NCBI GenBank assembly: GCA_022712915.1 | Contig: JAFLJQ010000100.1 | Coordinates: 1-41,083 of the forward strand | Direction of reading: 5' to 3' | Origin: Gammaproteobacteria bacterium | GTDB lineage: Bacteria; Pseudomonadota; Gammaproteobacteria; UBA6429; Thiohalophilaceae | DNA length: 41,083 nt | Shown here: piece after piece, positions 1-9,223 of the stretch | Layout: every line of letters starts with the position of its first letter | Position numbering within the stretch: position 1 is the stretch's first letter | Notes under the pieces: model-generated | Databases searched by the model: none | Told to the model about the DNA's origin: nothing | What the model saw: the letters and a program-made list of their open reading frames with translations, nothing else | Made by a program: the position numbers and the translations under genes

Positions 1-74
1 TCTACCATTAATTTTGCATAGTCCAATTTCTGTTCAGGGCTGAAACTGACTCTCGCTTTTCGTGTCTTCGTCAT
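1..74 (-). CDS. IS3-type transposase OrfA, N-terminal fragment (runs off window)
   Basis: Only about 24 codons are visible, starting with an ATG at 74 on the minus strand. The translated start, MTKTRKARVSFSPEQKLDYA, is basic and then enters the first helix of a helix-turn-helix. It resembles the N-terminus of OrfA proteins of IS3-family elements, which bind the IS ends and form OrfAB by frameshifting. I recognise it from general resemblance, and too little is visible to place it in a subgroup. It lies just upstream of, and divergent from, the hypothetical gene at 158. The IS may therefore have inserted into the promoter region or 5' end of that gene. Confidence 0.5.
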   Translation of the reverse strand, partial: MTKTRKARVSFSPEQKLDYAKLMV

Positions 75-134
75 AAGTACTCCACTAGTTTTTAGGTTTA
101 TTAAGCTATAATACCTTCCAACTTTATTAGACCA
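1..134 (-). mobile_element. 5' end of an IS3-like insertion sequence (partial)
   Basis: The minus strand opens a transposase-like frame that runs off the left edge. The sequence upstream of its start ends near position 134 in TGGTCTAATAAAGTTGG (read on the minus strand), which has the TG start common to IS3-family ends. The exact terminus is inferred, because the other end of the element is outside the window. Confidence 0.45.
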
Positions 135-157
135 CTATAGACATATTTCCAAAGATC

Positions 158-631
158 ATGGGCGGGCTTATCTTTATATTTATCATCCTTCCTCATTATA
201 TCATCCCCCTGTTTAGCAAAAAACACAGAGAAAATTTTATTGAGCGTATAACAAAACATAACGATGACGAGAACGAATCACATAAAAAATCATTTTATAG
301 AATGCTATCTTCAAAAATGAACCTTCTTAATCCCATTGGTTTATTGCTATGTGCAATTTACTTATTAACCATGCTAGCTTCATATATTTCAGTTGAAACA
401 AAATACCAATACTACACCATAAACAAAGGCAAGGAAGTTGTGCTACGAGTTTATGGCAAAAATGTAGTTACTGCGTTATTTGACAGAGATAAAAAGTTGA
501 TCAAAAGAGCCATTCGCGTGCGCCCCCTATCTACTTTTGATAGATTTATCTTAAGGAAAGAAAACATCGGCCCCCTCAAGCTTGAGCCGCGAGAAGAGGG
601 CAAGACTAAAAGTAAAGAGGTGAAACAATGA
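158..631 (+). CDS. Hypothetical membrane protein encoded just ahead of the serine recombinase
   Basis: I do not recognise this 157-residue protein. It has a hydrophobic N-terminus (residues 3-18), a polar, charged stretch, and a second membrane segment near residues 58-75 (NPIGLLLCAIYLLTMLAS). A basic, soluble C-terminal half ends in a Lys/Glu-rich tail. Its stop overlaps the recombinase start by 4 bp (ATGA), so the two are translationally coupled and belong to the same mobile element. The frame is open upstream only to a stop at 128, next to the presumed IS3 end near 134. The protein could therefore be truncated at the N-terminus by that insertion, or ATG 158 could be the original start. A regulatory or accessory role for the recombinase is possible, but nothing in the sequence shows it. 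Confidence 0.6.
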   Translation: MGGLIFIFIILPHYIIPLFSKKHRENFIERITKHNDDENESHKKSFYRMLSSKMNLLNPIGLLLCAIYLLTMLASYISVETKYQYYTINKGKEVVLRVYGKNVVTALFDRDKKLIKRAIRVRPLSTFDRFILRKENIGPLKLEPREEGKTKSKEVKQ

Positions 632-2370
632 AAGCCGCAATCTACGCCAGAAAATCAAACGATGACAATGACAAGTCAGATGATAACAAGTCGGTCACCC
701 GTCAAATCAAACATGCCAAGGCTTACGCAAAATCCAAAGGTTGGACGGTGGATGAAGAACACATCTACGTGGACGATGGCATCAGCGGCGCTGAATATCA
801 GAATCGTCCCGGCCTGATTAATTTGCTTGCCCATGTAAAGGAATTTGATTTTTTAGTGATGTCCGAGTCTGCCCGCTTTGGCCGTGACATGCTGAGGAAT
901 GCGACCTACTTGAGCAATGTTCTTGATAGTGATGTGCGTGTGTTTTACTACCTTACCAACGATGAAGAACTGGCAGGCACCCCTGAGCAAAAAATGATGA
1001 TGCTATTCAAAGGCTATGCGTCCGATGTTGAAAGACAAAAGGCAAGCCACCGCAGCCGAGACAAAGCAAAGCAGCAATTTGATAATGGTAAGGTCACTGG
1101 CGGGCGTGTTTATGGATATGATAATTGCTGGGTGTTTAAGGATGGGCATAAAGAAATTGCCCCTGTTGGTGCCGAAAAACCCTCTGACGTATCGCATGCC
1201 ATCTATGCCATTAATGAAGAGCATGCAAATATAATCTGTAGTATTTACAAAATGTATTGTGACGGGTTTGGTATTACCCGCATTGCTAAAACATTAAATG
1301 GCGATCCCAAGTATCAGGATTTGAGCCTAAAATATTTTAATGGTCAGAGCCCCAATGCCCCGGCCCATGGCACCAAGAAAGGTGTAAGCTCTTGGCCGCC
1401 CTCCTCCATCCGCAAAATTCTAAATAATGAGCGTTACATCGGCCAAATTCCTTGGGGGTTGCATCGCAAAGAATACAAGCACGGCACCAAGGTCCGCACC
1501 AAGCAAGAGAACCCACAACAAAAATTTGATGAAAATCTAGTTATCATAAAACCAGCGCTATGGGATAAAACCCAGAAACGTCTCAAAGCCGTCAGAGGAA
1601 CTTACGTAAGAGATAACAATGGCAACCTATGGGGTCGGCCTGATACTGGTCGTGAGTCTAGGTACTTGCTTACAGGCTTTGCCCGTTGCGGTTGTTGTAA
1701 GTCGAGTATGACCGCCTCCTATTTTAAAAGCGGGAACAAGAAGGTATATCACTACATATGCGGCCACTATAAAAAACGTGGTTCAACCGTATGTAGTAAT
1801 AACGTAAAACCCAAGATGGGTGAACTGGATGACATTGTGCTGAGCAATATTGAACAGACAATCCTCACACCCGATAACGTTATGTATGTTGTAAAACAGG
1901 CGGCACACAAAATAAAAGAACAACAGCAGGCCAACCCCAACAAACCGAAACAGCTACAAAAAGAAATTACCAAGCTGAAATTGGAAGTGGAACGGTTTAT
2001 GGCAGTCATTGCCACAGGTAATGCACCAGACAGCATCTTGCAGCAAATTACAGAACGTGAATCCCGCATTAGCCTATTAGAAGCTGAACTAGTTAAATAT
2101 TCAGCACCCACTGATTTTAGTGAGCTAGATAATAAGAGACTTGAAAAGGAGCTATCTGGGAGGCTGAGCCGTTTTAGAGAGTTGATATATAGTGATGTTC
2201 CCAAAGCGCGGCAAGCATTTCGGAAATTACTGAATGGTTCTATAGTGATAACACCAGAGCCGGACGGCTACAGCGTGAGTGGTGAAACTAGGCTGGGTGC
2301 ATTACTACACCCAGCAACTAGCGCCTGTATGGCGTCCCCAAGGGGGTTCGAACCCCTGTTACCGCCGTGA
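628..2370 (+). CDS. Large serine recombinase (site-specific integrase) of a tRNA-Glu-associated element
   Basis: This 580-residue protein has the large serine recombinase layout. An N-terminal resolvase domain carries YARKS, with the probable catalytic Ser at residue 10, and the downstream SARFGRD arginine motif. The recombinase domain follows (about 180-310), then a zinc ribbon with Cys clusters (CGCC near residue 353, later Cys residues near 377 and 389) and a coiled-coil stretch around 425-490. Such enzymes integrate and excise phages or mobile islands at att sites. The last 13 or so codons (starting MASPRGF) lie inside the antisense of the 3' part of tRNA-Glu. The stop codon at 2368-2370 lies opposite the tRNA anticodon loop. 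The present C-terminus is therefore partly host-derived, and the phage or plasmid form probably ended differently. The element extends leftward beyond the window. Confidence 0.9.
   Translation: MKAAIYARKSNDDNDKSDDNKSVTRQIKHAKAYAKSKGWTVDEEHIYVDDGISGAEYQNRPGLINLLAHVKEFDFLVMSESARFGRDMLRNATYLSNVLDSDVRVFYYLTNDEELAGTPEQKMMMLFKGYASDVERQKASHRSRDKAKQQFDNGKVTGGRVYGYDNCWVFKDGHKEIAPVGAEKPSDVSHAIYAINEEHANIICSIYKMYCDGFGITRIAKTLNGDPKYQDLSLKYFNGQSPNAPAHGTKKGVSSWPPSSIRKILNNERYIGQIPWGLHRKEYKHGTKVRTKQENPQQKFDENLVIIKPALWDKTQKRLKAVRGTYVRDNNGNLWGRPDTGRESRYLLTGFARCGCCKSSMTASYFKSGNKKVYHYICGHYKKRGSTVCSNNVKPKMGELDDIVLSNIEQTILTPDNVMYVVKQAAHKIKEQQQANPNKPKQLQKEITKLKLEVERFMAVIATGNAPDSILQQITERESRISLLEAELVKYSAPTDFSELDNKRLEKELSGRLSRFRELIYSDVPKARQAFRKLLNGSIVITPEPDGYSVSGETRLGALLHPATSACMASPRGFEPLLPP
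2292..2315. repeat. Perfect inverted repeat next to the tRNA-Glu/element junction
   Basis: GCTGGGTG (2292-2299) and CACCCAGC (2308-2315) form an 8-bp stem with an 8-nt loop, only 14 bp before the CCA end of tRNA-Glu. It lies inside the recombinase frame. It could be the transcription terminator of tRNA-Glu, although the T-run on the minus strand is weak, or part of the recombinase binding site at the att junction. Confidence 0.5.
2330..2370. other. Probable attachment site (att) shared by the mobile element and tRNA-Glu
   Basis: The recombinase frame continues without interruption into the tRNA 3' half (T arm and variable region, up to the anticodon loop) and stops there. An integrase gene directly abutting a tRNA 3' end is the usual sign of an att site. 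A duplicate of this segment is expected at the far, left end of the element outside the window, so the exact core cannot be defined here. Confidence 0.5.
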
Positions 2371-2405
2371 AAGGGCGGTGTCCTAGGCCTCTAGACGATG
2401 GGGAC
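2330..2405 (-). tRNA. tRNA-Glu (anticodon UUC)
   Basis: Read on the minus strand, the gene begins GTCCCCATCG and ends TGGGGACGCCA with an encoded CCA. It is 76 nt long and folds as a cloverleaf with a 7-bp acceptor stem. The anticodon stem is CCGCC/GGCGG around loop CTTTCAC, giving UUC. The T arm has the GTTCGAACCCC pattern. It lies downstream of gltX (which makes glutamyl-tRNA), glnS and tRNA-Ala on the same strand. Its 3' half is overlapped in antisense by the recombinase frame. Confidence 0.95.
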
Positions 2406-2424
2406 GGAAATTTTTACTTCCGTT

Positions 2425-2640
2425 CTAATCCAAATCTGGTCGGTTGTCATCCTTGCTTGAGCCCGATAACTGAGTCATAACAGTACCCAGTAGTAGTACA
2501 ACAAATCCTATCGGGACAATACCCAGCCAGTTAATGGCATGTCCATCAGCATCCAGCCACATGGCTCCAAATCCAACCAGCATGCCCGCTGTAATCAGGA
2601 TAATTCCAAGGTAAACTGCAACTAGACCAACCTGATACAT
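2425..2640 (-). CDS. Small two-helix membrane protein between tRNA-Glu and tRNA-Ala
   Basis: This 71-residue protein has two clear transmembrane segments, at about residues 5-27 (VGLVAVYLGIILITAGMLVG) and 38-57 (WLGIVPIGFVVLLLGTVM). It ends in a short, acidic, polar tail. The start is supported by an AGGAA Shine-Dalgarno-like sequence about 8 nt upstream of ATG 2640. I cannot assign a function. Its position between two tRNA genes on the same strand suggests co-transcription with them or a local promoter. Confidence 0.65.
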   Translation of the reverse strand: MYQVGLVAVYLGIILITAGMLVGFGAMWLDADGHAINWLGIVPIGFVVLLLGTVMTQLSGSSKDDNRPDLD

Positions 2641-2689
2641 CTCGCATTTCCTATCATAACAAAAACCGGCTTAAGGTTCCTATATGTTT

Positions 2690-2765
<76 letters not shown>

Positions 2766-2946
2766 TGAAACAGGACGCGCAATTTACGACAGAGAGGATT
2801 ATATGTCAATAACAAGGCATCATAAATTGCGAATATTAATGACTTTGTTTTTATAGCACACAAACAAAGCTACATATTCTGTTCATATTCCTACCCACTC
2901 CCATTCCTGACCAAAAAATATAAATGCTAGCAATAACACTTGCTTG

Positions 2947-4647
2947 CTATGAATTATGTTCTTGTTCGAGCTTAGCCCAGGTGTCCCGCAGAGTGACGGT
3001 GCGGTTAAAAATCAACCGTTCGTGGCTATTCAATACGCTATCCAGACAAAAATAACCCTCCCGCTCAAACTGATAAGTCACACCTACCCGCACCTCGGCC
3101 AAATCAGGTTCGACATAGCAATTTGTGAGGGTTCGCTGGGAATCGGGGTTGATGTGGTCTTTGTAGTCCTTGCCGTCTTTGGTGGCATCCGGGGTGGGAT
3201 GGCTGAAGAGGCGATCACAGAGCCTGATTTCGGCCTCCAGGGCATGAGGTGCAGAGACCCAATGAATTACCCCTTTGACCTTACGCCCCTCAGGATTAGC
3301 TCCCAGGGTGGCTGCATCGTGACTGCAATGTAATTCAATAACCTCGCCCTTTTCATCCTTGATGATCTCATCACAACGGATCACGTAAGCTCCCCGAAGG
3401 CGTACCTCACCATTGGCAATCAAGCGTTTGAACTTCTTGTTAGGCGGAACCTCTTCGAAGTCATGTCGGTCGATATAGATCTCACGACTAAAAGGGATCT
3501 GCCGTTTCCCCATAGACCCATCCTGAGGGTGATTCGCCATGCTCAGTTGTTCTATCTTATCTTCAGGGTAATCGGTTATCACCACTTTTAAGGGGTGCAG
3601 TACGGCCATACGGCGCGGTGCATGGATATTTAAATCGGTGCGGATACAATCTTCCAGCACGCCCATTTCAATCAAGTTGTCTGATTTAGTCACGCCAATA
3701 CGTTCACAGAACTCACGAATCGATGCAGCGGTAAAACCACGACGACGCAGACCGGCGATGGTTGGCATACGTGGGTCGTCCCAACCCTCGACCAGCCCTT
3801 CACTGACCAGTTCGGTCAGCTTGCGTTTGCTCATCACGGTGTATTGCAGATTGAGGCGTGAAAATTCAATCTGCCGAGGATGACAAGAGATGCTAACATT
3901 ATCTAGGATCCAGTCGTATAAAGGGCGATGATCCTCAAATTCTAGGGTACAAAGGGAATGGGTGATCCCTTCCAGGGCATCAGAAATGGGATGAGTAAAG
4001 TCGTACATGGGGTAGATACACCAGGCCTCACCGGTCTGGTGGTGTATCACACCATGGCGAATGCGATACAGGGTTGGGTCGCGCAGGTTGATATTGGCTG
4101 AGGCCATATCGATCTTGGCACGTACCACTTTCATGCCGTCCCCAAACTCCCCGGCCTTCATGCGGGCAAACAGATCGAGGTTTTCTTCCACGCTACGTGT
4201 GCGATAGGGACTGTCCCTACCTGGCTCTTTAAGCGTACCGCGATAAGTACGTATTTCATCGGCATTTAGATCACAGACATAGGCCTTGCCTGCTTTGAAC
4301 AGTTCCACGGCAAAATCATGTAACTGTTCAAAATAATTGGAGGCATAATAAAGCCTGTCATCCCAATCAAAACCCAGCCATTTCACATCATCCTGGATCG
4401 CCTCAACGTACTCGATATTTTCCTTATGCGGATTGGTATCGTCAAAGCGCAGATTACATATGCCCTGATAGTCCGCTGCAATACCGAAGTTCAGCACAAT
4501 GGATTTGGCATGACCGATATGCAAATAGCCATTGGGTTCCGGCGGAAAACGTGTCACCAGCCTGCCACCATTCTTATTGGCCTTGATGTCTTCTTCGACG
4601 ATCTGGCGAATAAAATTAGTTGGCTTGTGTTTCTGTTCCTGAGTCAT
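2947..4647 (-). CDS. glnS: Glutaminyl-tRNA synthetase
   Basis: The cytoplasmic enzyme charges tRNA-Gln with glutamine using ATP. The 566-residue length matches bacterial GlnRS (E. coli about 554). The class I signature is seen in [15 protein letters not shown] (HIGH motif, around residue 40), and the KMSKS equivalent as MSKRKL near residue 273. The C-terminal third has the paired beta-barrel anticodon-binding region typical of GlnRS. It starts at ATG 4647, 33 bp after the gltX stop, so it is probably in one operon with gltX. A dedicated GlnRS means this organism need not rely on the GatCAB route for Gln-tRNA. Confidence 0.97.
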   Translation of the reverse strand: MTQEQKHKPTNFIRQIVEEDIKANKNGGRLVTRFPPEPNGYLHIGHAKSIVLNFGIAADYQGICNLRFDDTNPHKENIEYVEAIQDDVKWLGFDWDDRLYYASNYFEQLHDFAVELFKAGKAYVCDLNADEIRTYRGTLKEPGRDSPYRTRSVEENLDLFARMKAGEFGDGMKVVRAKIDMASANINLRDPTLYRIRHGVIHHQTGEAWCIYPMYDFTHPISDALEGITHSLCTLEFEDHRPLYDWILDNVSISCHPRQIEFSRLNLQYTVMSKRKLTELVSEGLVEGWDDPRMPTIAGLRRRGFTAASIREFCERIGVTKSDNLIEMGVLEDCIRTDLNIHAPRRMAVLHPLKVVITDYPEDKIEQLSMANHPQDGSMGKRQIPFSREIYIDRHDFEEVPPNKKFKRLIANGEVRLRGAYVIRCDEIIKDEKGEVIELHCSHDAATLGANPEGRKVKGVIHWVSAPHALEAEIRLCDRLFSHPTPDATKDGKDYKDHINPDSQRTLTNCYVEPDLAEVRVGVTYQFEREGYFCLDSVLNSHERLIFNRTVTLRDTWAKLEQEHNS

Positions 4648-4680
4648 AAATATAAAAACGCCTTGAAATAATAAACGGTG

Positions 4681-6087
4681 TTAATCAGTTGCACGTTGTT
4701 GAATGTAGCCCAGCGCCTTGTCGATACGTTCCAGACTAGCCTCTTTGCCGGTGAGGTAGACGGTTAGATCCAGATCGCCGGAAGGTACACCCCCGGTAAT
4801 CGCGAAACGTAGCGGCATCCCAACCTTACCCATTTTCACGCCCAGTTCATCGGCCACACCGTGAATGATGGCGTGAATGTTCTCGCGTGACCAGTCTTCA
4901 AGACTGGCTAGTTTCTCTCTAACTTTATTCAGAGGTTTTACAGCGACAAGCCGTAATTGCTTTTTGGCCCCGGCTTCACCGTATTCCACCTCATCCCGGT
5001 AGAAAATGGCGCAGATATCGGCCAGTTCAAGCAGGGATTTGGCCCGCTCCGCCTGCATGGCAACCACCTGTACCAGCGGAGGCCATTTGGCAGGGTCAAT
5101 ATTTAATTTACCCATATGCGAACTTAACAAATGAGCCACTCGGGCCGGATCATCGGATTTAATATAGTTCTGATTCAGCCAAAGAAGCTTTTCGGTATTA
5201 AAAGATGAGGGTGCCTTGTTGACATTCTCAATATCAAATAGCTCAATCATCTCATCGAGGGAAAATATTTCCTGGTCACCGTGGGACCACCCCAGGCGTA
5301 CCAAATAATTCAACAGAGCCTCGGGCAGATAACCATCATCACGGTACTGCATGACCCCCACCGCGCCGTGGCGTTTGGACAATCTCGCACCATCGTCACC
5401 GAGAATCATGGGCACATGGCTATAGCGAGGTGCTTGCTTGCCCATGGCCTTGAGGATATTGATCTGTCGCGGGGTGTTATTCAAATGATCGTCACCGCGA
5501 ATCACATGGGTAATGTCCATATCGAGATCATCCACCACGACGGTGAGGTTGTAAGTCGGAGAGCCGTCTGTGCGACGGATGATCAGATCATCCAGTTCAC
5601 TGTTTTGAAAGGCCACCTTGCCGCGAACCATGTCGTCAAAAACCACCACACCGTCCTGAGGATTCATAAAACGAATGACATGAGGCGCATCAGGATCAAC
5701 GTGCTGGCCCCGGCACTGACCATCATAGCGAGGCTTTTGCTTATTGGCCATTTGTGCTTCACGTAGTTTTTCCAGGCGTTCCTTCGGGCAATTGCAACGG
5801 TAGGCCTTGCCCGCGTCCAGAAACTGTTCAATCACCTCGTTATAGCGGTCAAACCGGTGTGTCTGATAAAACGGCCCTTCATCGTATTCCAGCCCCAGCC
5901 AGGTCATGCCCTCAAGAATGGCATTAACGGACTCGGTGGTCGAGCGTTCCAGATCGGTGTCTTCTATACGCAAGATAAACTTGCCACCGTGCTTACGAGC
6001 ATAGAGCCAGGAAAATAACGCAGTGCGAGCACCACCTACATGCAGAAAGCCCGTCGGGCTGGGAGCAAATCGAGTTCGGATAGTCAT
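4681..6087 (-). CDS. gltX: Glutamyl-tRNA synthetase
   Basis: This cytoplasmic class I synthetase makes Glu-tRNA(Glu) for translation, and also for haem synthesis by the C5 pathway. The 468 residues match the discriminating bacterial GluRS. The HIGH region is [17 protein letters not shown] near the N-terminus. A Cys/His cluster, CNCPKERL, lies near residue 98. The KMSKS equivalent is ARLSKRHG near residue 238. The C-terminal half is the alpha-helical anticodon-binding cage. The gene is the first of the gltX-glnS unit and shares its upstream region with the divergent DUF2892 gene. The nearby tRNA-Glu is its substrate. Confidence 0.97.
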   Translation of the reverse strand: MTIRTRFAPSPTGFLHVGGARTALFSWLYARKHGGKFILRIEDTDLERSTTESVNAILEGMTWLGLEYDEGPFYQTHRFDRYNEVIEQFLDAGKAYRCNCPKERLEKLREAQMANKQKPRYDGQCRGQHVDPDAPHVIRFMNPQDGVVVFDDMVRGKVAFQNSELDDLIIRRTDGSPTYNLTVVVDDLDMDITHVIRGDDHLNNTPRQINILKAMGKQAPRYSHVPMILGDDGARLSKRHGAVGVMQYRDDGYLPEALLNYLVRLGWSHGDQEIFSLDEMIELFDIENVNKAPSSFNTEKLLWLNQNYIKSDDPARVAHLLSSHMGKLNIDPAKWPPLVQVVAMQAERAKSLLELADICAIFYRDEVEYGEAGAKKQLRLVAVKPLNKVREKLASLEDWSRENIHAIIHGVADELGVKMGKVGMPLRFAITGGVPSGDLDLTVYLTGKEASLERIDKALGYIQQRATD

Positions 6088-6391
6088 CAGGGGATTGAAT
6101 TCATTGCCATTTATGGAAACAGAGCATTGTACTCATCCATTGAAAAAAAAACAGCATCTAGTTAGGAAAATGGCTAGATCTCCACTCCGACCCATTTTTC
6201 GATTTCGATGACAAGAGCCAAATTGGGCGGCGCAGAATCAAAGCATGAGAGTGAAAAAAGCCACGTTGTGACTATCATCGTAGCAATAGCATCATTAATA
6301 GTGATACAATTATTTTGCTTGGCAAAAGCAAGAAAAATTTCATACTTATTTACTATGCTACTATGCGCATAAACAGATAATAGAGGTTAGC
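6088..6391. other. Divergent intergenic region between gltX and the DUF2892 gene
   Basis: This region of about 300 bp is AT-rich and has no convincing gene. It must carry the gltX promoter (minus strand) and the promoter for the DUF2892/GGDEF-EAL unit (plus strand). AGAGG lies 6 nt ahead of ATG 6392 as a Shine-Dalgarno. I saw no clear sigma-70 pair worth asserting. Confidence 0.5.
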
Positions 6392-6619
6392 ATGATCTTA
6401 AAGCGTAACATTGGGGGCATAGACAGAGCACTTCGGGTCAGCTTCAGTTTACTGATGCTTTATTTTGGCTTTAGTGATAACACCATCATTACCGATCAGA
6501 TGGCCGGTGTTATCATTGGTATAATCGGTCTGGCAAGTCTCTTAGTTGCTGTGGTAGGAATCTGCCCCCTCTACACAGTCATTAAACTTAATACCCTTGA
6601 CTCGACAGATAAATCTTAA
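6392..6619 (+). CDS. DUF2892 family inner-membrane protein
   Basis: This 75-residue protein starts with the family-typical MILKRNIGGIDRALR. Two hydrophobic helices follow, at about residues 15-28 and 36-60, with the short VGICPLYTVI signature near the end. DUF2892 (the membrane part of YgaP-like proteins) often accompanies rhodanese or sulfide-related genes, but no rhodanese domain is present here. AGAGG before the start supports ATG 6392. The GGDEF-EAL frame opens just 20 bp after its stop, so the two are probably co-transcribed. The biochemical role is unknown. Confidence 0.8.
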   Translation: MILKRNIGGIDRALRVSFSLLMLYFGFSDNTIITDQMAGVIIGIIGLASLLVAVVGICPLYTVIKLNTLDSTDKS

Positions 6620-6685
6620 TTCAATTTGCAGGCATAACCCATCTCCTTACGCGGCCAACTACTTGTTTATTTTACGTCGATCATT

Positions 6686-8551
6686 TTGATCGCCATGCTG
6701 ACCTTTGGGCTGATTGCCTACGAAATAGCTCATGACTCTGCCATCGAAAAAGAAAAGCACCTGCTAAAAGGTATCGTCAAAGTGGAAAGTTCTTACTTGG
6801 CTAGCCATTTTAAAAGAACTCCTTCACTGGATAATCTGCAAACATACCTCTCAAACGGTGTGAACAGTGACCACCTTTCTCTATTGCTTAATAACAATGG
6901 CCCGCTTCTCATCCCGGCCCTGATGGACATAGAAAATCATCATCAAACATTTCCACTCAAAAAGATCCTCACAGAAAAAACCCCTGACGGCCAAGTTAGT
7001 ATTGATGGCAAACTGTATCTTTGGGTAAAACTACCTATTTCTGGCAGCCCTTATGATTTAATTCATATCTTTCGCAGTAGTTACCAAATTAGCACCCCCT
7101 TTAGCAGTCTCGCTGCGCGGCTAGTCGCAGTAGGTATCTTTATTCTCTGGGTTGCCGTGTGGGTGGCACTAATCATATCTACGGCAGTAACTCGCCGCCT
7201 GAAAGCACAAAATGATGCATTGGAACATCAGGCTCTGCATGACAGCCTCACTGATTTACCTAACCGCACCTTGTTACACAACCGCCTTGAATATGCCATC
7301 AAGTCAGCAAAACGTGATAAACATCAGGTCGCCCTGATTATGATGGATCTGGATCGTTTCAAAGAAATTAATGACACTCTGGGTCATCACATCGGCGATC
7401 TATTATTACAACAAGTAGGCATTCGTCTGACTAAAAACTTGAAAAAAACAGATACCATTTCACGCTTTGGTGGTGATGAATTCGCCATACTATTACCCAA
7501 AGCAGAATTATCCCATGCTAGGCTAGTGGCGAATAGAATTATCAAGGCTTTACACGCGCCATTTCAACTGGAAGACTCTTCAATAGAAATTGATGCCAGC
7601 TTTGGGGTTGCCCTCTACCCACAGCATGCTAATGATTGCACAACCCTGATCCTGCGCGCAGATGTCGCTATGCATCTGGCCAAAAGCACTGATAATGAAT
7701 TTGCAATATATGATCAAGACAAAGATCCACATAGTCTGGCAAGATTGACCCTGACGGGAGACTTGCGTCATGCAACTGAACATAATGAAATGGTTTTATA
7801 TTACCAACCAAAGGTAGATATCAAAACCGGTTTTATTCTAGGTGTTGAGGCCCTAATGCGATGGCAACACCCACAACTCGGTCAGATAAAACCCGATGAA
7901 TTTATCCCACTTGCGGAGCAAACAGGCATGATCAAGTCTCTGACCTTATGGTCTCTGCGTGCCGCCGTAAAACAATGTGCACTTTTACATCAGGCCAATT
8001 ATCCCATCACAGTATCAGTTAACCTGTCCGCCAGTATCCTCCAGGATCTACAGGTGCCCTCTCAGGTCATGGCCATTCTTAACAGGCATAATCTTCCTCC
8101 TCGCTATCTGGAGCTAGAGATCACTGAAACCACCATTATGAAAGATCCACAACAGGCACTTGATATCCTGACCCGCCTTAATCATTTAGGCGTACGGCTC
8201 TCAATTGATGACTTCGGCACGGGCTACACATGCCTGTCTTACCTCAAACAATTGCCAGTTGATGAAATAAAAATTGATAAATCATTTGTTGTAAATATGC
8301 TTAACGATGAAAATGACGCAATGATTGTACGCTCTATCGTCGATCTTGCTCATAATATGGGACACAAAGTCACAGCAGAAGGCGTAGAAACACTCGCAAT
8401 ACTGGCTTCACTTAAAGAGCAACAATGCGATAAGGCTCAGGGCTTTTATTTTTCGCCGCCAATCCCATATGATGAACTTGAGCAATTATTAGCAAGTTCA
8501 ATGTACGGGGCGACAAAAAACATAGCCACGATGCTACGCCCGGTGAACTGA
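6686..8551 (+). CDS. Membrane-bound GGDEF-EAL cyclic-di-GMP protein
   Basis: The protein has an N-terminal membrane helix, a periplasmic stretch (about residues 20-135) and a second helix (RLVAVGIFILWVAVWVAL). A GGDEF domain follows with intact RFGGDEF (about residue 260), then an EAL domain with GVEALMRW (about 387) and the DDFGTGY motif. Both motifs are complete, so it could make or degrade c-di-GMP; the sequence does not say which dominates. The start is uncertain. TTG 6686 is the first usual start codon, but it cuts the first membrane helix in half. The frame stays open back to a stop at 6635-6637 and encodes ISLRGQLLVYFTSIILIAML, beginning with ATC 6641 that has GCAGG 8 nt upstream. The true product may be 636 residues starting at an unusual codon. 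Confidence 0.88.
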   Translation: MIAMLTFGLIAYEIAHDSAIEKEKHLLKGIVKVESSYLASHFKRTPSLDNLQTYLSNGVNSDHLSLLLNNNGPLLIPALMDIENHHQTFPLKKILTEKTPDGQVSIDGKLYLWVKLPISGSPYDLIHIFRSSYQISTPFSSLAARLVAVGIFILWVAVWVALIISTAVTRRLKAQNDALEHQALHDSLTDLPNRTLLHNRLEYAIKSAKRDKHQVALIMMDLDRFKEINDTLGHHIGDLLLQQVGIRLTKNLKKTDTISRFGGDEFAILLPKAELSHARLVANRIIKALHAPFQLEDSSIEIDASFGVALYPQHANDCTTLILRADVAMHLAKSTDNEFAIYDQDKDPHSLARLTLTGDLRHATEHNEMVLYYQPKVDIKTGFILGVEALMRWQHPQLGQIKPDEFIPLAEQTGMIKSLTLWSLRAAVKQCALLHQANYPITVSVNLSASILQDLQVPSQVMAILNRHNLPPRYLELEITETTIMKDPQQALDILTRLNHLGVRLSIDDFGTGYTCLSYLKQLPVDEIKIDKSFVVNMLNDENDAMIVRSIVDLAHNMGHKVTAEGVETLAILASLKEQQCDKAQGFYFSPPIPYDELEQLLASSMYGATKNIATMLRPVN

Positions 8552-8678
8552 TAATTAGGCTTAGGTTTGCATCCGCAGTAAACAATCATACTGAACCCGC
8601 TTTACAAGCACAGCCAGTGCTGTTGCTCTAATACCATTTACTTAAGCTTGCCCTTTTGGCTGGTGCTTTTACCAATGA

Positions 8679-9215
8679 ATGCTATATTTAGCCAAAAAAG
8701 GAATCATTGTGCTCGGCCAGATCAGCAAACTTATCAAGGCTTTCAATTCTGATGTCGCCCCGGAGCAAATCAGTCTGGGCATAGCCTTTGCCATGTTCCT
8801 TGGCTTTACCCCATTGTGGAGTTTGCATAACCTGCTGGTTATCGTTCTGGTGATGATCCTGCGCGTCAACGGAGCGGCCTTCATGGCCGGTATTGGCCTA
8901 TTCGCGCTCTTAGGCTATTTATTAGATCCATTTTTCCATCAACTTGGTTATTTTCTTCTTAATCTGGAACCACTGCATGGCTTGTGGGTGATGCTCTATA
9001 ACTCAACTCTGTGGCGTATTGAGAATTTTAGCAACACCATTGTCATGGGCAGTGTGGTGTTCTCAATTGTGTTTTTTGTTCCTGTTTATCTGGGCAGCAT
9101 CTGGTTCATAAACAAATACCGAGACCACATAATGGCCTGGATCAACAAACTCAAACTAACCCGACTCCTGAAGGTCCAAAACTGGGCGGATAAGATCAGT
9201 TCATTTATAAAATAA
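8679..9215 (+). CDS. DUF2062 / TIGR03546 family membrane protein
   Basis: This 178-residue protein has several hydrophobic helices: about residues 35-62 (FAMFLGFTPLWSLHNLLVIV), 70-90 and 125-145. The FLGFTPLWSLHN segment is characteristic of DUF2062 proteins. Of these it best fits the TIGR03546 subgroup, whose genes lie immediately upstream of TIGR03545 genes, as here with 8 bp between. No biochemical function is established for the pair. With an AsmA-like partner, a role in envelope lipid or biogenesis processes is a reasonable inference. The start ATG 8679 has no strong Shine-Dalgarno. The stop is at 9213-9215. Confidence 0.82.
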   Translation: MLYLAKKGIIVLGQISKLIKAFNSDVAPEQISLGIAFAMFLGFTPLWSLHNLLVIVLVMILRVNGAAFMAGIGLFALLGYLLDPFFHQLGYFLLNLEPLHGLWVMLYNSTLWRIENFSNTIVMGSVVFSIVFFVPVYLGSIWFINKYRDHIMAWINKLKLTRLLKVQNWADKISSFIK

Positions 9216-9223
9216 GCAGAAAC

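Noticed and set aside
5281-5766. 161-codon frame antisense to gltX
   Set aside because: His/Ile-rich shadow frame opposite a well-conserved gene.
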